Positions 40,246-50,029 of a stretch of 64,000 nt of DNA are shown here, one piece after another; position 1 is the stretch's first letter; every line of letters begins with the position of its first letter. This DNA comes from Methylophilales bacterium HTCC2181 (GTDB lineage: Bacteria; Pseudomonadota; Gammaproteobacteria; Burkholderiales; Methylophilaceae). Below the pieces are notes generated by a model that worked only from the letters and a program-made list of their open reading frames with translations, did not search any database and was not told the DNA's origin. The translations under genes were made by a program, and so were the position numbers. The DNA is taken from positions 558,001 through 622,000 of the forward strand of contig AAUX01000001.1 in assembly GCA_000168995.1 (NCBI GenBank), in the 5' to 3' direction.

Positions 40246-42900
40246 TTACACGCTCATGGGATTAGGTTTATCACCATCAAGCTTAAAATCTTTGATGGCT
40301 TTAAGTAAGACCGATACGTCTAACTTTTTCGTATCAACTAATGCGGTTAATGCGGCTACCACAATATAATGACGATCTACTTCAAAGAAACTTCTTAAGG
40401 CTTCTCTACTATCAGATCTTCCGTACCCATCAGTTCCTAATGCAATAAATTGATTAGGTAGGAATCGTGCGACCTGCTCTGGAAATGATTTCATATAATC
40501 GGTTGAGGCGATGATGGGTGCATCTTTGTCGGTAATAGCCTTTTCTATATTCGATAATTTTTTTTCTTTAGCAGGGTTTAATCTATTCCAACGCTCTGTT
40601 GCTAACGCATTTTTTCTTAGTTCGTTGAAGCTAGTTACGCTAAATATATCTGCGGCCACGTTGAAGTCTCTCTCTAAGATATTGGCAGCTTCAATGACTT
40701 CTCGAAGTATCACTCCACTACCCATTAGCTGCACTTTAGACCCTTTGCTATTCGATTTTTTATAAGAATAAATCCCGTCAATAATTCCTTGCTCTGCTCC
40801 TTTAGGAAGTTCTGGGTGCGTATAATTTTCATTCATGACGGTGATGTAGTAATACACATCTTCTTGGTTTTGAATCATTCTTTCCAAGCCATTCTGGATG
40901 ATCACGGCTAATTCATAAGCAAAACATGGGTCATAAGCTACGCAATTCGGTATAGTAGCTGCTAACAGATGGCTATGACCATCCTCATGCTGAAGCCCCT
41001 CACCATTAAGGGTGGTTCTCCCAGCTGTCGCCCCAAGTAAAAATCCTCTGCACCGCGAGTCACCTGCAGCCCACGCTAAATCGCCAATTCTTTGAAAACC
41101 AAACATGGAGTAGAAAATGTAAAATGGTATCGTCTGAATATCTGAATGGCTGTAGGATGTGGCAGCAGCAATCCATGAGGAGAACGAACCGGCCTCATTA
41201 ATGCCCTCTTCCAGTATCTGTCCGTCTTTTTGCTCTTTATAAAACATGACCTGGTCAGAGTCTTGAGGCTCATATAGTTGTCCTACGGAAGAATAAATAC
41301 CTAACTGCCTAAACATCCCCTCCATACCGAATGTTCTTGCTTCATCTGGCACGATCGGTACGACGTATTTTCCTAGCTCTTTATCCCTAACCAACGTGCT
41401 GAGTATGCGGACAAAGGCCATGGTGGTAGAAATCTCTCTTTCACCTGAGCTTGCTGTGACATTAGCAAATGCGCTTAGTGCAGGAGTTTTTAATGCCGTA
41501 GTTTTTCTGCGACGCGCGGGTAAGAAACCCCCTAGCTCTTTTCTTCGTTCCATCATGTATTGCATTTCTGGTGAATCATCGGCGGGTTTGTAAAATGATA
41601 AGCTCTCCACCTCTTTGTCACTGACTGGCAAATCAAAGCGTGTTCTAAAAGCTTTTAATGATTCGATGTCCATACTTTTTTGTTGGTGGGTAATATTCTG
41701 CCCTTCACCTGCGTCACCCATGCCATATCCCTTCACTGTTTTAGCGAGAACAATAGACGGCTGACCTTTATGGGATGAGGCTGCAGCGTAGGCGGCATAA
41801 ACTTTGTGTGGATCATGGCCGCCACGATTTAATCGCCAAATATCGTTATCGGACATAGCTGAGACCATTTCACGGAGTTCAGGGTATTTACCAAAGAAAT
41901 GCTCTCGTGTGTAGGCACCACCTTTAGCTTTAAAGTTTTGGTACTCACCGTCAACGCATTCTTCCATACGTTTTTTAAGCATGCCATCTTTATCCATGGC
42001 AAGGAGTGGGTCCCAGTAAGACCCCCATATAACTTTCAGTACGTTCCATCCCGACCCACGGAAATTTGATTCTAATTCTTGGATGATTTTTCCGTTACCT
42101 CTTACCGGCCCATCAAGTCTCTGTAGGTTACAGTTAATCACAAAAACTAAGTTGTCCAGTTTTTCTCTTGCCGCCAGTGATATGGCTCCTTGGGATTCAG
42201 GCTCATCCATCTCACCGTCTCCACAAAAGACCCATACTTTTCTATCTGAAGTATCCGCAATACCTCTATCATGAAGGTACTTGAGGTAGCGCGCTTGATA
42301 AATTCCCATAATTGGACCCAGACCCATTGACACGGTAGGAAACTGCCAAAAATCAGGCATAAGCCATGGGTGGGGATAGCTAGAAAGACCTTGGCCACCA
42401 GATTCCATGCGAAAATTGTTTAACTGATCTTCATTCATCCTGCCTTCTAAGAAGGCCCTAGCATAAATACCCGGAGAGGAATGCCCTTGGAAATAAACTA
42501 AATCCCCGCCAAAATTTTCATTGGCGGCACGGAAAAAGTGGTTAAAACCTACGTCATACAAAGTGGCTGCTGATTGGAAGCTGGCAATATGTCCACCGAT
42601 ACCTGGTGACTTCTCATTGGCTCTAAGCACGGTCATGACAGCATTCCAACGAATTAATGCTCGAATTCTTCTCTCCATATCTGGATTACCCGGATGCCTT
42701 TGTTGGAGATGTGTAGGGATCGTATTGACATACGAGGTAGTAGCGTTATACGGTAAGTTGGAGCCCGAACGACGTGCCTGATCGATCATAGCCTCAATTA
42801 AAAAATGAGCCCTTTCAGTCCCTTCAGCTTCAATCACTGAATTGAGTGATGCTAGCCATTCTTGGGTTTCTTGGTTATCTGTATCAGGAAACAAATTCAT
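40246..42900 (-). CDS. aceE: Pyruvate dehydrogenase E1, homodimeric
   Basis: An 884-residue thiamine-diphosphate enzyme that decarboxylates pyruvate and acetylates the E2 lipoyl groups. It is the homodimeric AceE type: IRALIRWNAVMTVLRAN and GHIASFQSAATLYDVGFNH near the start, the thiamine-binding box GDGEMDEPESQGAI ending in the LDNLVFVINCNLQ segment, and EGLQHEDGHSHLL in the transketolase-like half. Length matches the family (about 885-890). It is the first gene of the minus-strand aceE-aceF-lpdA operon. Its promoter must lie in the 200-bp divergent region shared with the aminopeptidase gene. Confidence 0.97.
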   Translation of the reverse strand: MNLFPDTDNQETQEWLASLNSVIEAEGTERAHFLIEAMIDQARRSGSNLPYNATTSYVNTIPTHLQQRHPGNPDMERRIRALIRWNAVMTVLRANEKSPGIGGHIASFQSAATLYDVGFNHFFRAANENFGGDLVYFQGHSSPGIYARAFLEGRMNEDQLNNFRMESGGQGLSSYPHPWLMPDFWQFPTVSMGLGPIMGIYQARYLKYLHDRGIADTSDRKVWVFCGDGEMDEPESQGAISLAAREKLDNLVFVINCNLQRLDGPVRGNGKIIQELESNFRGSGWNVLKVIWGSYWDPLLAMDKDGMLKKRMEECVDGEYQNFKAKGGAYTREHFFGKYPELREMVSAMSDNDIWRLNRGGHDPHKVYAAYAAASSHKGQPSIVLAKTVKGYGMGDAGEGQNITHQQKSMDIESLKAFRTRFDLPVSDKEVESLSFYKPADDSPEMQYMMERRKELGGFLPARRRKTTALKTPALSAFANVTASSGEREISTTMAFVRILSTLVRDKELGKYVVPIVPDEARTFGMEGMFRQLGIYSSVGQLYEPQDSDQVMFYKEQKDGQILEEGINEAGSFSSWIAAATSYSHSDIQTIPFYIFYSMFGFQRIGDLAWAAGDSRCRGFLLGATAGRTTLNGEGLQHEDGHSHLLAATIPNCVAYDPCFAYELAVIIQNGLERMIQNQEDVYYYITVMNENYTHPELPKGAEQGIIDGIYSYKKSNSKGSKVQLMGSGVILREVIEAANILERDFNVAADIFSVTSFNELRKNALATERWNRLNPAKEKKLSNIEKAITDKDAPIIASTDYMKSFPEQVARFLPNQFIALGTDGYGRSDSREALRSFFEVDRHYIVVAALTALVDTKKLDVSVLLKAIKDFKLDGDKPNPMSV

Positions 42901-43100
42901 TCATACTGCCCCTCAAAGTTATTCTATTTAGTTATTTGCAACTATTCACGACAATAAGGAAATTATTGAATAATTATGATGTCATAGTAATGGTAGAAGA
43001 TATTATAATTGATATTAGTATTTTTTAAACGTTATAGTTTTAACAAAATTATGTTAAGCGAATTAGCTTAAACTATAGCAATCTTACATATGAGGCATCC

Positions 43101-44549
43101 ATGAAAACAAAAATCGAAATAGTTCAGGGCATACCAACCGAAAATCAATTTAAGCCATTCTCTCACCATATGCTTGTTATTGATATTAATGCATCTAACT
43201 ATCCATTTGCGGATACATTAAAAAATAAATTAAAGCGTTTGGGGAAGAAAATAAGTGACCTAGCTAAAACATCGGTCACAACTGAAATAGCTAACGGAGC
43301 TATGATCAGTTGGGTGGTTTATAACCCTGACTTAAGTATGTTTAAAATACATACCCAAATAAGAAAAGCCTTTCATGCTATTGCCACCGAGAATCCTACT
43401 GAACTATCCATCAGCTTTTTACCTGACAATATCAGTCAAACCTGGGTGGATGCTTGTGCGTATGTTTGTTTAGCTAATTCACAACCACTACCCAATTTAA
43501 AAAAAGGTGTTAAAGATGTCGCCTTGAAAAACTTGCGTTTAATGGGCGTCAAAAAGTGTGATTTATCAAAGACTGTTGCCTTGGTAAACGGTAACACTCT
43601 GACAAGAAGTTTAACAATTACGCCGCCTAATGATTTAACACCCACCATATATAGAGCAAAAATTAAGCAACTAGCTAAGCAACACAAGTGGGTTTACAAA
43701 GATTTTACTATGACCCAGTTGAAAAAAATGGGAGCCGGAGCCTTTGTTGCTGTCGGACAGGGATCAGAACCACAGGACGCCGCTATTGTTCACTTACGAT
43801 ACACCGCAAAAAATGCTAAAAAAACCATTGCACTGGTGGGTAAAGGCATTTGTTTTGACACTGGAGGGCATAATCTCAAACCCGCGAAGTATATGAGTGG
43901 TATGCACGAGGATATGAATGGGTCGGCAGTTGCTTTAGGTATTTTGCAGGCAGCAACCGAATCGAAACTCCCAGTAAATATTGATTGCTGGTTGGCTATC
44001 GCCCAAAATCATATTGGACCCAAAGCATACAAACAAAATGATGTGGTCAAGGCGCTCAATGGGTTAACGATAGAAATAGTCCACACCGATGCAGAAGGAA
44101 GAATGGTGTTAGCGGATACATTAACAATGGCATCCAGGAAAAAGCCGCAGGCCATCATTGATTTTGCTACTTTAACCGGCTGCATGCATGTTGCAATGGG
44201 CGACCGTTACAGCGGCGTTGTGAGCAATAAACCGGATCTTGCATGCATGGCTGTAGGTGCCGGTGCAGAATCGGGTGAGCGGATAGCAGCGTTTCCTTAT
44301 GACGAGGATTACGAGGAAGATTTAGAAAGTACAATTGCGGATATTAAGCAATGTACATTAGAAGGTGGCCCAGATCATATTCATGCAGCACGATTCCTTG
44401 GCCGCTTTGTTGAGTTTGATACGCCATGGCTTCACGTCGATTTGTCTTCTAGCAATCGTAAGGGTGGTCTTGGAGCCATTAGTAGTGATGTGAATGGGTT
44501 TGGGGTCAATTTTGGTTTAACTTTGTTGCAAGGCATTATTAAAAAATAA
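43101..44549 (+). CDS. M17 leucyl aminopeptidase family protein
   Basis: A 482-residue cytosolic metallo-aminopeptidase of family M17. The C-terminal catalytic domain has the two-metal ligands in VGKGICFDTGGHNLKP and MHEDMNGSA, and the family signature here reads VHTDAEGRMVLADTL (usual form NTDAEGRL). ATLTGCMHVAMGDRYSG follows. The N-terminal domain (about 1-150) is divergent, so this is more likely the PepB/putative-peptidase branch than PepA itself, and I give no symbol. It diverges from aceE and converges with bcp (6-bp gap). Confidence 0.9.
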   Translation: MKTKIEIVQGIPTENQFKPFSHHMLVIDINASNYPFADTLKNKLKRLGKKISDLAKTSVTTEIANGAMISWVVYNPDLSMFKIHTQIRKAFHAIATENPTELSISFLPDNISQTWVDACAYVCLANSQPLPNLKKGVKDVALKNLRLMGVKKCDLSKTVALVNGNTLTRSLTITPPNDLTPTIYRAKIKQLAKQHKWVYKDFTMTQLKKMGAGAFVAVGQGSEPQDAAIVHLRYTAKNAKKTIALVGKGICFDTGGHNLKPAKYMSGMHEDMNGSAVALGILQAATESKLPVNIDCWLAIAQNHIGPKAYKQNDVVKALNGLTIEIVHTDAEGRMVLADTLTMASRKKPQAIIDFATLTGCMHVAMGDRYSGVVSNKPDLACMAVGAGAESGERIAAFPYDEDYEEDLESTIADIKQCTLEGGPDHIHAARFLGRFVEFDTPWLHVDLSSSNRKGGLGAISSDVNGFGVNFGLTLLQGIIKK

Positions 44550-44555
44550 TCAACC

Positions 44556-45014
44556 CTAGGCTTGCAATAACTTTAGGTCCTTGATGATTTGGTCGGAATG
44601 GGTTGCGGGATTGACCGACCGGTATTCTTTTCTTATGAGTCCGCTTGGGTCGACAATGAAGCTGTGTCTTTTGGCTAATCTAATACAAAAGAATTGAAAC
44701 AGCGCCCCATAGGCCTTTGTAACATTGCCATTGGGATCAGATAACAACATAAAAGGAAGACCGTGTTTCGCACTAAATTTTTGGTGTGAAGACGAGCCAT
44801 CGAGGCTGATACCAACAATATTCGCCCCTATCGATTTAATAAGGCTGTAATTGTCCCTAAAATTACAAGCCTCCTTGGTGCAGCCCGGAGTGTCGTCTTT
44901 AGGATAAAAAAAGATTACTAGCCATTTCCCTTTAAATGAATTCAAATCAACCCATTGATCAGTTGAATCTCTGAGTTTGAAGGAGGGTGCTTGTGTTTGT
45001 TTTAGTGATTGCAT
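44556..45014 (-). CDS. bcp: Peroxiredoxin Bcp/PrxQ
   Basis: A 152-residue thioredoxin-fold peroxidase that reduces hydrogen peroxide and lipid hydroperoxides. The peroxidatic cysteine is C45 in TPGCTKEACNFRD, and C50 is placed as the resolving cysteine, the atypical 2-Cys pattern of PrxQ. VIFFYPKDDTPGCT, GISLDGSSSHQKF and FLLSDPNG are typical. It lies 15 bp downstream of the glycosyltransferase gene on the same strand. Confidence 0.94.
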   Translation of the reverse strand: MQSLKQTQAPSFKLRDSTDQWVDLNSFKGKWLVIFFYPKDDTPGCTKEACNFRDNYSLIKSIGANIVGISLDGSSSHQKFSAKHGLPFMLLSDPNGNVTKAYGALFQFFCIRLAKRHSFIVDPSGLIRKEYRSVNPATHSDQIIKDLKLLQA

Positions 45015-45029
45015 AGTTAATTATGTAAG

Positions 45030-45812
45030 CTAAAAGCTCTTAAAATTCTTTATGAAGAAATAACTTTTTCGTATAAGTCCGTCGATCACTTTAAACGCCC
45101 CACGAGTGATAGGGTAGACTGCCTTTTCCCATCCAGAGAGCCTATTTTTTTTAAATCTATCGTCCCCAATGGCTGAATTGAATGATTTATCCCAATCTGC
45201 AATAGGTGGATAGACGATAAGAATTTCGGCATGCGTCCTTAATGGTTGGCCCATAAGCGTATCATTAGGACACCAGACCTTTTCCATAGATCGCTGCAGT
45301 TTCTTTGCGCCTTTCATTGATACTATATAAGCGTATGCACCGCCGGGTGCAGTGGCAATCCTTAGCAGTTGATAATTATCAAATAGGTTCGCTACGATTG
45401 TCTGCGTTTTACGTTGAATTTTTGGCTTAGTTAAGAATCGAACAAAATCCCATGAGTAGGATGTGTTCAATAATGACTCTACGGTTGGTTTAAAATCATT
45501 TAATAGTATGGCGTCATCCTCAAGAATCACGGCGAAAGGAATTTTTTCTTGAACAATTTTATTGATTAATGCCCGGTGTGAAAAGAAACAACCTAACTCC
45601 CCGTCTGATAAATCCTTCCCGTAAAATAATCGTCTTTTTAAACCAATATAATCATTATGTTGAGAGAGCTGTTCTTTTTTACCGTCGATAGCATCAAAAA
45701 ATTCAAAAGTATTACAAATACCATTAAGTCTTTTTTGTATAGCCTCCCGTCTTTGTTTCTCTCGAGCCAGACTTATAACAAATACTTTAATATCACTAAA
45801 CTGACGCAACAT
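45030..45812 (-). CDS. Glycosyltransferase family 25 (LPS biosynthesis)
   Basis: A 260-residue protein of the GT25 family, cytoplasmic enzymes that usually add galactose or glucose to lipooligosaccharide. The signatures are FVISLAREKQRREAIQKRL at the start, FFDAIDGK, GELGCFFSHRALINKIV and the nucleotide-sugar/metal box FAVILEDDAILL. A basic, hydrophobic C-terminus may bind the membrane. Donor and acceptor cannot be inferred. It lies 3 bp downstream of the SOUL-protein gene and probably shares its transcript. Confidence 0.87.
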   Translation of the reverse strand: MLRQFSDIKVFVISLAREKQRREAIQKRLNGICNTFEFFDAIDGKKEQLSQHNDYIGLKRRLFYGKDLSDGELGCFFSHRALINKIVQEKIPFAVILEDDAILLNDFKPTVESLLNTSYSWDFVRFLTKPKIQRKTQTIVANLFDNYQLLRIATAPGGAYAYIVSMKGAKKLQRSMEKVWCPNDTLMGQPLRTHAEILIVYPPIADWDKSFNSAIGDDRFKKNRLSGWEKAVYPITRGAFKVIDGLIRKSYFFIKNFKSF

Positions 45813-45815
45813 TAC

Positions 45816-46433
45816 TTATCGAACCTTAATCATTAATTCGTTGCGCCTAAAAAATGGCAAGGTCCAGGGCGGGTTATATCTTGCAATCATGATAGGTCCA
45901 TCCGTATTTAATTGATTAGAAATAACAAAATCATTTAAAAGGACCGCTTTTTCATTATAGCTTGACTCTCTTACGAGTCCAGAAAATACCACCACAGCAT
46001 ACTTTTCGACAGGCAGCTCTAAGATTTTTACTTCACTATTATTGGGTTTGGGTAAATTCTTAAACGTATATTCTTTTGGCATGACAAAAGTAATTAGCCA
46101 GTCATTATTCACGCTTTGGGCTAACACTGGTGTGGTCATAGCTATTTTATTGAGTTTTGGTTCTGCTAGAACCGGGGCTGTCATAGCTATTTTATGAGAC
46201 CCATCAACCAGTGTATTGTTGCCAAATATATAGTTAGCAAGCGCCTTAAAGCCTTTACTTGAAGCCTCATCAAAATCACCACTGACATTGACCTGTGCAA
46301 TAAATCGAGGTGGATACTCTCTTATTTCAAAATTATTTTCTTTGTGAATAAGAGTGAATTCCGGTTCTTCGGTAGCCATAAGTTGAAGTGAAAATAAAAT
46401 TAAAAAGGAGAGTAAAATTTTTACGGTTGTCAT
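45816..46433 (-). CDS. SOUL/HBP haem-binding family protein, exported
   Basis: A 205-residue protein of the SOUL family, some of whose members bind haem. A signal peptide covers about 1-20 (LLSFLILFSLQLMA). The domain begins EFTLIHKENNFEIREYPP, followed by the duplicated blocks KIAMTAPVLAEP and KIAMTTPVLAQS, and the end ARYNPPWTLPFFRRNELMIKV; all are hallmarks of the family. The bacterial function is not known. The export signal places it in the periplasm or outer envelope. Confidence 0.88.
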   Translation of the reverse strand: MTTVKILLSFLILFSLQLMATEEPEFTLIHKENNFEIREYPPRFIAQVNVSGDFDEASSKGFKALANYIFGNNTLVDGSHKIAMTAPVLAEPKLNKIAMTTPVLAQSVNNDWLITFVMPKEYTFKNLPKPNNSEVKILELPVEKYAVVVFSGLVRESSYNEKAVLLNDFVISNQLNTDGPIMIARYNPPWTLPFFRRNELMIKVR

Positions 46434-46545
46434 TTTTTTAGTTTATCAGTTTTTCGAAGATTAGATTCTAAAACCTATTCAAACCAGTTAAAATAGGACT
46501 CTTTTAGAACCCAGCAACATGGTAAATATTCGGGTTTTTAGTCCT

Positions 46546-46621
46546 GCCTTCGTAGCTCAGTGGATAGAGCATCCCCCTCCTAAGGGGAGGGTCGCACGTT
46601 CGATTCGTGCCGAGGGCACCA
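46546..46621 (+). tRNA. tRNA-Arg (CCT)
   Basis: A 76-nt tRNA with anticodon CCT in the loop CTCCTAA, all stems paired (acceptor GCCTTCG/CGAGGGC, anticodon TCCCC/GGGGA) and encoded CCA. It reads AGG codons. The sequence after it has no gene until pepN. A degenerate copy lies at 49452. Confidence 0.96.
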
Positions 46622-46727
46622 ATCTCCGAGAGCTACCCGTTCCATAAATAGCGGCTTTCAGTCTTTTACCATCCAACTGGGTGTCTTACGAAGGTAAGCC
46701 AATATTGGTTTTGAGCACATTTTGAGC

Positions 46728-49322
46728 TCACTTGAGGCTCTTACTTACCACCTCAAAGACATCATTTGAAAGCTGAGGTTCATCCATAATGGTTTGCAGT
46801 GCAGCTTGCATGAGCGCTTGAAGCTCTGGTGTGTAGCGTTTCCATTCTTTTAACGGTGTTACTAAGCGCGCTGCAATTTGTGGGTTCATTGTGTTTAATT
46901 CAATAATAGCGTTTCTTAATAGTGCGTAGCCCTTTCCGCTAGGGTCATGGAACTTAACTGGGTTATTAACGGCAAATGCTGAATAAAGTGAGCGCACACG
47001 GTTTGGATTTTTAATATTAAATTCTGCATGATTTCGTAAGGTAGAAAAGTCATCAAAAATTTCTTTACGATTCGCCATTGCTTGAAGTGAGAACCATTTA
47101 TCAACAACTAGTTGATAGTCTTTAAATCGCTCATAAAAGTCTTCAAAAACGATATCACGTTCTGGCTTGGTACTGTCTGCTAGGCAAACTAATGCGGCAA
47201 CACGATCAGTCATGTTATCTGCATTATCATAGTGCACTTTGGAGCGAGTTGCGCATCCTGTGCCATTGCTGATGGTCAGTATTTCTAGCACCACACCCTG
47301 CAAGGCTCTCCGCCCCATCGCCTCTGGTGTAATAGCAAAATTACCTGTATTTGCATTGGCTTCATATAACATAACTAGAGCTGCCTTATGTGTACGCTTG
47401 ATTGATTGAAGAATATGTGTACGAGCATAATTAATCGCCGCTGGGTCAATCACGACTTGTGTCTGTGCGATATCAGTCACGTTAGGTAACGATAGAGCCC
47501 GAGCTAGTAGTGCTTTATTATCTTTCCTAGTCAATCCTTGTTGTATCAACATACCAAAATCATCCATAAAACCTGAAATATCAGCATCTTTATTAACCAT
47601 GACACGCTCAATAGTACGTAACGCTAATATTTGTCCCGCCTCCCATTTATTAAAGCCATCCGTATCATGCAGCTGTAATAAACGTAGATCATCATCACTT
47701 AAGTCAGTTATTAATTTAACGGGCGCAGAAAAACTACGTAAAATCGAAGGTACAGGGCGTGAAATGACATCATTAAACGTAAAGATTTGTTTAGCTTGTG
47801 TCATTTCTAATGTTTGTGTTGGATGGGTTTCGTTGCCTTGTATGTCTAGCAAGCCCACTGAAATTGGAATCAACAGTGGCTGCTTATTAGTTTGACCAAC
47901 GGTATTGTCTTGCGATTGAGTAAACGTTAGCGTGTATAAGTGCTTCGCAGCATTATAATGACTGGTAACTGATAATTTAGGTGTACCAGCTTGCTTGTAC
48001 CACAAGAAAAACTGCCCCATATCTCGACCTGATGCATCAGCCATGCACTGTACAAAATCGTCGCAAGTAACAGCATGTCCGTCATATCGTTCAAAGTATA
48101 AGTCTGTTGCTTTACGGTAAGCATCTTCACCCAGCAACGTATGTTGCATTCTAATCAGTTCAGACCCTTTTTCATACACGGTCATAGTGTAAAAATTACT
48201 GATCTCAATAAAACTATCCGGCTGAACTTCATGCGCTAAGGGCCCTGCATCTTCAGCAAATTGAAAGCGACGTAAATGCGTTACATCATCAATACGTTGC
48301 ACATCTCGAGAATTCATATCTGAGCTAAACTCATGATCTCTAAAGACAGTGAGACCTTCTTTCAGAGATAACTGGAACCAGTCTCGACAAGTAACTCGAT
48401 TACCGGTCCAGTTGTGAAAGTACTCATGACCAATCACACCTTCAACACTCAAGAAGTCATTATCTGTCGCCGTATCTTGATGGGCTAATACTAGTTTGGT
48501 ATTGAAAATATTGAGCGAGGTATTTTCCATGGCCCCCATATTAAAATCACTGACGGCTACGATGTTAAATAAATCCAACTGATATTCACGACCGTATTTC
48601 TCTTCATCCCATTTCATAGATTTTTTCAGCGATTCCATCGCATGGCCACATTGCTGCTCATCACCAGCCCGCACATAAATATGCAGGTCAACTTTACGGT
48701 TAGACATGGTAGTAAATGTATCTGCAATACGGACTAAATCACCTGCAACTAGTGCAAATAAGTAACACGGTTTAGGGAATGGATCGTTCCACACCGTATA
48801 GTGGCGACTATCCCCCAACATTCCAGAGTCCATTAAATTACCGTTAGAAAGCATCACAGGGCATTGCTCTTGATCACCCTCAATCCGCACAGAAAAAGTA
48901 CTAAGTATATCCGGACGATCTTGGAAGTAAGTAATACGGCGGAAGCCTTCAGCTTCGCATTGAGTGCAGTAAGTCCCTTGTGATTGATACAAACCTTCAA
49001 GAGCTGTATTAGCAACAGGGTCAATTTCTGAAGTAATGGCTAACGTAAATTTTTCAGCCGGATTACTGATGGTCATCTTATCATCTGCAATTGTATAACC
49101 ATCAAATGACGCACCGTCTAACTGTACGCAAACAATAGTTTGATCTTGCCCATTAAGTACCAAATCATGATCATTGCTATCAGAATTTTTTACGTAGATC
49201 ACTTCAGACTTAACTACTGATTTACCTTCAAACAACATGAAAGTTAGATTAACGTGTTCAGCCTTATAAGGTGCTGGCGTGTAATCTTTAAGAAAAATGG
49301 TTTGGGGTGCACAGGAACTCAT
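46728..49322 (-). CDS. pepN: Aminopeptidase N (M1 family)
   Basis: An 864-residue cytosolic zinc aminopeptidase of the E. coli PepN type. The substrate-anchoring motif is MGAMENTSLNIFNTK, and the zinc site is GVIGHEYFHNWTGNRVTCRD with the third ligand in LKEGLTVFRDHEF. The long helical C-terminal domain is present to the end, so the gene is complete. It is enclosed by direct repeats of tRNA-Arg (46546-46621 intact, 49452-49527 degraded), which suggests arrival or shuffling at a tRNA site. It is the only gene between the two copies. Confidence 0.96.
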   Translation of the reverse strand: MSSCAPQTIFLKDYTPAPYKAEHVNLTFMLFEGKSVVKSEVIYVKNSDSNDHDLVLNGQDQTIVCVQLDGASFDGYTIADDKMTISNPAEKFTLAITSEIDPVANTALEGLYQSQGTYCTQCEAEGFRRITYFQDRPDILSTFSVRIEGDQEQCPVMLSNGNLMDSGMLGDSRHYTVWNDPFPKPCYLFALVAGDLVRIADTFTTMSNRKVDLHIYVRAGDEQQCGHAMESLKKSMKWDEEKYGREYQLDLFNIVAVSDFNMGAMENTSLNIFNTKLVLAHQDTATDNDFLSVEGVIGHEYFHNWTGNRVTCRDWFQLSLKEGLTVFRDHEFSSDMNSRDVQRIDDVTHLRRFQFAEDAGPLAHEVQPDSFIEISNFYTMTVYEKGSELIRMQHTLLGEDAYRKATDLYFERYDGHAVTCDDFVQCMADASGRDMGQFFLWYKQAGTPKLSVTSHYNAAKHLYTLTFTQSQDNTVGQTNKQPLLIPISVGLLDIQGNETHPTQTLEMTQAKQIFTFNDVISRPVPSILRSFSAPVKLITDLSDDDLRLLQLHDTDGFNKWEAGQILALRTIERVMVNKDADISGFMDDFGMLIQQGLTRKDNKALLARALSLPNVTDIAQTQVVIDPAAINYARTHILQSIKRTHKAALVMLYEANANTGNFAITPEAMGRRALQGVVLEILTISNGTGCATRSKVHYDNADNMTDRVAALVCLADSTKPERDIVFEDFYERFKDYQLVVDKWFSLQAMANRKEIFDDFSTLRNHAEFNIKNPNRVRSLYSAFAVNNPVKFHDPSGKGYALLRNAIIELNTMNPQIAARLVTPLKEWKRYTPELQALMQAALQTIMDEPQLSNDVFEVVSKSLK

Positions 49323-49451
49323 GATGAAAAATCTCTTCGTAAATTAAGTTAGTTCATAGTATAGAAGAAACTGGCTTTATATTACTGCAATTATTAAAAT
49401 AGCATTTTATTAATCCGCTATATGTTTGATAAATATAAGGATTTTTTAAAT

Positions 49452-49527
49452 GCCTTCGTAGCTCAGTGGATAGAGCATCCCCCTCCTAAGTGGAGGATCG
49501 CACGTTCGATTCGTGTCCAGGGCACAC
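49452..49527 (+). pseudogene. Degenerate duplicate of tRNA-Arg (CCT)
   Basis: It matches the intact tRNA at 46546 over its full 76 nt except for a few changes. They create a mismatch in the anticodon stem (TCCCC/GTGGA) and a C-C mismatch in the acceptor stem (GCCTTCG/CCAGGGC), add a G-U in the T stem and replace ACCA by ACAC. The anticodon loop CTCCTAA is unchanged. A pseudo-tRNA is likely; a poorly functional tRNA cannot be excluded. Confidence 0.85.
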
Positions 49528-49740
49528 TACATTATCCTACAGAAAAATTTCATCCGACCTGAAACCTTAAATAGTAAACATAATGCACCAACATAAGGAA
49601 AACCCCCGACTTCTGCACCAGAATAGGGAATAATTCCCGACTTTAATAAGCTATAGTATTAATTATTCACTAAAGTAGAGCAAAAACTCTCCCTCTTTGT
49701 GAGTGATAATGTTTAAATTTTTTAAAAAGGAAGTAATTTT

Positions 49741-49962
49741 ATGGCTAACCAAAATATAAAAAAATTAGTTGTGCTTTCATGTTTTTTCCCTAGCCTGCTT
49801 CTAGCAGAAGTGAGTGCCGACAAACAAAACGTTCAAACCGAAAACGAAAAAGTATCTGTTAAGGCATCAGCTGAAGAAGGAAAGCCTTCAAACAAGGCGA
49901 GTAACTACAAAGGTAATAAAGCGAGAAATGCGAGCCGCTTTAAATTTCGACCTGGAAGATAA
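49741..49962 (+). CDS. Small basic exported protein, unknown function
   Basis: A 73-residue protein I do not recognise. Residues 1-22 form a signal peptide (KKLVVLSCFFPSLLLA, then EVSAD). The mature part is about 50 residues, rich in K, N, E and S, first acidic-mixed and then strongly basic (NYKGNKARNASRFKFRPGR). It has no cysteine after the signal. A good SD (AAAGGAAG) 9 bp before the ATG supports translation. It stands alone between the pseudo-tRNA and the SulP gene. Confidence 0.6.
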   Translation: MANQNIKKLVVLSCFFPSLLLAEVSADKQNVQTENEKVSVKASAEEGKPSNKASNYKGNKARNASRFKFRPGR

Positions 49963-50029
49963 ATGCTTGGCCGTAAAGGCCTAGCGCTCTAGGTAAATAA
50001 TTGATTCAGATAAGGCTACGCCCTAAATG

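Noticed and set aside
43033-43077. Inverted repeats (TATAGTTT...AAACTATA and TTAAGC...GCTTAA) between aceE and the aminopeptidase gene
   Set aside because: Short, AT-rich arms in a divergent intergenic region; could be an operator but is no better than chance without comparison.
46434-49740. A full genomic island at tRNA-Arg
   Set aside because: Only pepN lies between the tRNA copies; no integrase, transposase or phage gene is present, so at most a remnant is claimed.
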